From Massilia niastensis DSM 21313 (GTDB taxonomy: Bacteria > Pseudomonadota > Gammaproteobacteria > Burkholderiales > Burkholderiaceae_D), in NCBI RefSeq assembly GCF_000382345.1, contig NZ_KB908088.1, positions 60,372 to 124,371 on the forward strand: 64,000 nt of DNA, read 5' to 3'. Position numbers and translations under genes: made by a program. This document shows positions 62,915 to 64,000 of this stretch, one piece after another (position 1 is the first letter of the stretch; every line of letters starts with the position of its first letter). Below the pieces are notes generated by a model, which did not search any database, was not told the origin of the DNA, and saw only the letters and a list, made by a program, of their open reading frames with translations.

Positions 62915-63706
62915 ATGAACGCTCCCGTTACGTGGACTTTGGATGAGGTTTCCGGTGTCGCGACCATCCGCTTCGCGCGTCCCGCAGTCCTGAATGCGAT
63001 CGACCTGTCGAGCGCCACGGCCTTTCATGCTGCGGTGCAGTGCGTGTGCGCGGATCCGCGCACACGCTGCATCGTCCTTGCAGGGACCGGCAAGGCATTC
63101 GTCGCAGGCGGCGACGTGGGCGCGTTTGCCCGGAATATCGACGATGCCAGCGCGCTCATCCATGGCCTGCTGGACGCCCTCAACCCCGCGCTGCTGGCAT
63201 TGCGCAGGGTTTCGGCCCCGGTGGTCGCCGTGGTCCGTGGACCTGCGGCAGGGGCGGGAATGAGCCTGGTATTGAGCGCCGATGTCGTGCTGGCGTCCGA
63301 CAACGCGATCTTCCAGATCGCCTACGATCGCCTGGGCGCGCAGCCGGATTGCGGCGGCACCTGGTTCCTGGAGCGCCGGGTCGGACGCGGCCGTGCATTC
63401 GAACTGATGTTCACAGGTAAACGCTTGAACGCCGACGACGCGCTTGCTTACGGGATCGTCAACGAGATCGTTGCCGACGACGCCCTGGACGCGCGCGCCA
63501 GTGCACTGGCCAGCAGGATCGCCAGCGGCCCCACCTCTGCCTTCGGACGCTTCAAGCACCTGATCGATGAAGCCCCAAGCCTGTCCCTGGCAGCGCAATT
63601 GGAGGCGGAGCGGTCGGCATTCGTCGCCGCTACCCGGACGGCCGACTTCAGGGAAGGCGTGAGCGCATTCCTGGAGAAACGTCATCCGCTGTTCGCGGGG
63701 CGCTGA
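62915..63706 (+). CDS. Enoyl-CoA hydratase/isomerase (crotonase family)
   Basis: 263 residues, crotonase fold with KAFVAGGDVGAF and RGPAAGAGMSLVLSADVVLAS as oxyanion-hole segments. At the position of the second catalytic Glu of hydratases the sequence reads YDRLGAQPDCGGTW, so the residue is Asp or absent. That is common in isomerase- or thioesterase-like members such as PaaG/EchA. AAAGGA precedes ATG 62915. It is the first gene after the TetR repressor and belongs to the flank of the steroid region. The substrate is unknown. Confidence 0.83.
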   Translation: MNAPVTWTLDEVSGVATIRFARPAVLNAIDLSSATAFHAAVQCVCADPRTRCIVLAGTGKAFVAGGDVGAFARNIDDASALIHGLLDALNPALLALRRVSAPVVAVVRGPAAGAGMSLVLSADVVLASDNAIFQIAYDRLGAQPDCGGTWFLERRVGRGRAFELMFTGKRLNADDALAYGIVNEIVADDALDARASALASRIASGPTSAFGRFKHLIDEAPSLSLAAQLEAERSAFVAATRTADFREGVSAFLEKRHPLFAGR

Positions 63707-63772
63707 GCTCCGATCCTGGCCAGCGTTAGCCAGGCCTATCCCAACATGTAGAAACACTACGGAAAGAAACGC

Positions 63773-64000
63773 ATGAAAATTGGCATACCCACCGAGACGC
63801 GGTCAGGCGAGACCCGCGTCGCAGCAACGCCGGAGACCGTCAAGAAGCTGGCGCTCAGGCACGAGATCATCATCCAGGCGGGCGCTGGGGAAAAGGCCTC
63901 GCTGGCCGATGCGGCCTACGCGGCGGCCGGCGCGCGGATCGGCAGCGCCGGCGAGGCGCTCGGCGCCGATATCGTGCTCAAGGTGCGCGCACCGGATGCG
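63773..64000 (+). CDS. pntA: NAD(P) transhydrogenase alpha subunit, 5' part only
   Basis: The first 76 codons are in the window and the frame is open at its end. The start MKIGIPTETRSGETRVAATPETVKKL and QAGAGEKASLADAAYAAAGA are diagnostic of PntA/alanine-dehydrogenase N-termini, and PntA fits the KIGIPTE-GE opening best. The transhydrogenase makes NADPH from NADH using the proton gradient, useful for NADPH-dependent steps nearby. GGAAAG precedes ATG 63773. Confidence 0.88.
   Translation, partial: MKIGIPTETRSGETRVAATPETVKKLALRHEIIIQAGAGEKASLADAAYAAAGARIGSAGEALGADIVLKVRAPDA

Noticed and set aside
63707..63772. Terminator between crotonase and pntA
   Set aside because: Only a short CTGGC/GCCAG pairing without a T-run; not convincing.

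Overview
The window is a dense, GC-rich stretch of a proteobacterial genome, almost certainly betaproteobacterial. It is dominated by steroid catabolism of the Comamonas testosteroni (tes/scd) and Stutzerimonas Chol1 (bile-acid) type. An Oxalobacteraceae or Comamonadaceae host is a guess from gene style only. The anchor identifications rest on residues I could count. There is a 257-residue 3alpha-hydroxysteroid dehydrogenase with Ser114/Tyr155/Lys159, and a 489-residue FAD enzyme with Tyr319/Tyr466/Ser468 as in 3-ketosteroid delta4-(5alpha)-dehydrogenase. A 580-residue delta1-dehydrogenase has its three tyrosines, and KshA-like and KshB-like 9alpha-hydroxylase components are present. So is the 3-HSA hydroxylase pair with the TesD-TesE-TesF-TesG lower pathway. 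No mobile element, CRISPR array, rRNA or tRNA was seen.

Layout. 1-2.7 kb: end of a thiolase, a LuxR-type regulator of TeiR/TesR size, and hsdA. 2.9-8.6 kb: an OYE/dienoyl-CoA-reductase-like flavoenzyme, a 7alpha-HSDH-like SDR, an aldehyde dehydrogenase and an MFS carrier. 8.6-10.8 kb: coaD and a crotonase, divergent from an SDR. 10.8-16.8 kb: A/B-ring cleavage genes (tesG, F, E, D, A1 divergent from tesA2). 16.9-23.1 kb: TonB receptor, Tat-exported amidase and a fused double acyl-CoA dehydrogenase. 23.2-28.4 kb: MFS, SDRs, a MaoC hydratase and delta4-dehydrogenase. 28.4-39.6 kb: kshA divergent from a nine-gene operon for side-chain removal (ChsH2/ChsH1-like hydratase, Ltp2-like aldolase, four acyl-CoA dehydrogenases, an MBL-fold protein, a CoA ligase). 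39.8-44.1 kb: kstD, kshB and a FadD3-like ligase. 44.3-47.5 kb: two SDRs, a SnoaL/BaiE-like protein and an old-yellow enzyme. 47.6-58.7 kb: a FATP-type CoA ligase, DUF1329/DUF1302 and YCF48/MMPL envelope proteins, and a second aldolase/hydratase pair. 58.8-64 kb: etfB, etfA, ETF:quinone oxidoreductase, a TetR regulator, a crotonase and the start of pntA.

How it fits together. TonB receptor, DUF1302/DUF1329, MMPL and MFS proteins would handle hydrophobic substrate. CoA ligases activate the side chain. Paired acyl-CoA dehydrogenases, hydratases and two retro-aldolases shorten it, with an aldehyde dehydrogenase for the C22 aldehyde. HSDs and delta1/delta4-dehydrogenases oxidise ring A, and KshAB opens ring B. 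TesA1A2 and TesDEFG degrade the A-ring part, and the FadD3-like ligase starts C/D-ring breakdown. ETF and ETF-QO carry electrons from the many acyl-CoA dehydrogenases. The extradiol dioxygenase (tesB) and the IpdAB/IpdC ring-opening genes are not in the window. Two CoA-ligase/aldolase sets plus 7- and 12-hydroxyl-type SDRs point to bile acids as a likely substrate.

The most striking observation is regulatory. Sixteen copies of a 16-bp inverted repeat (consensus T[C/A]GTCC-N4-[G/A]GAC[G/T]A) sit in front of nearly every operon. Each has a -10-like hexamer starting about 30 bp from the repeat centre, which places the repeat near -42.5. One base pair of the repeat appears to encode whether the promoter is one-way or two-way. 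The LuxR-type regulator at 761-1933 is the natural candidate for the factor that reads it.
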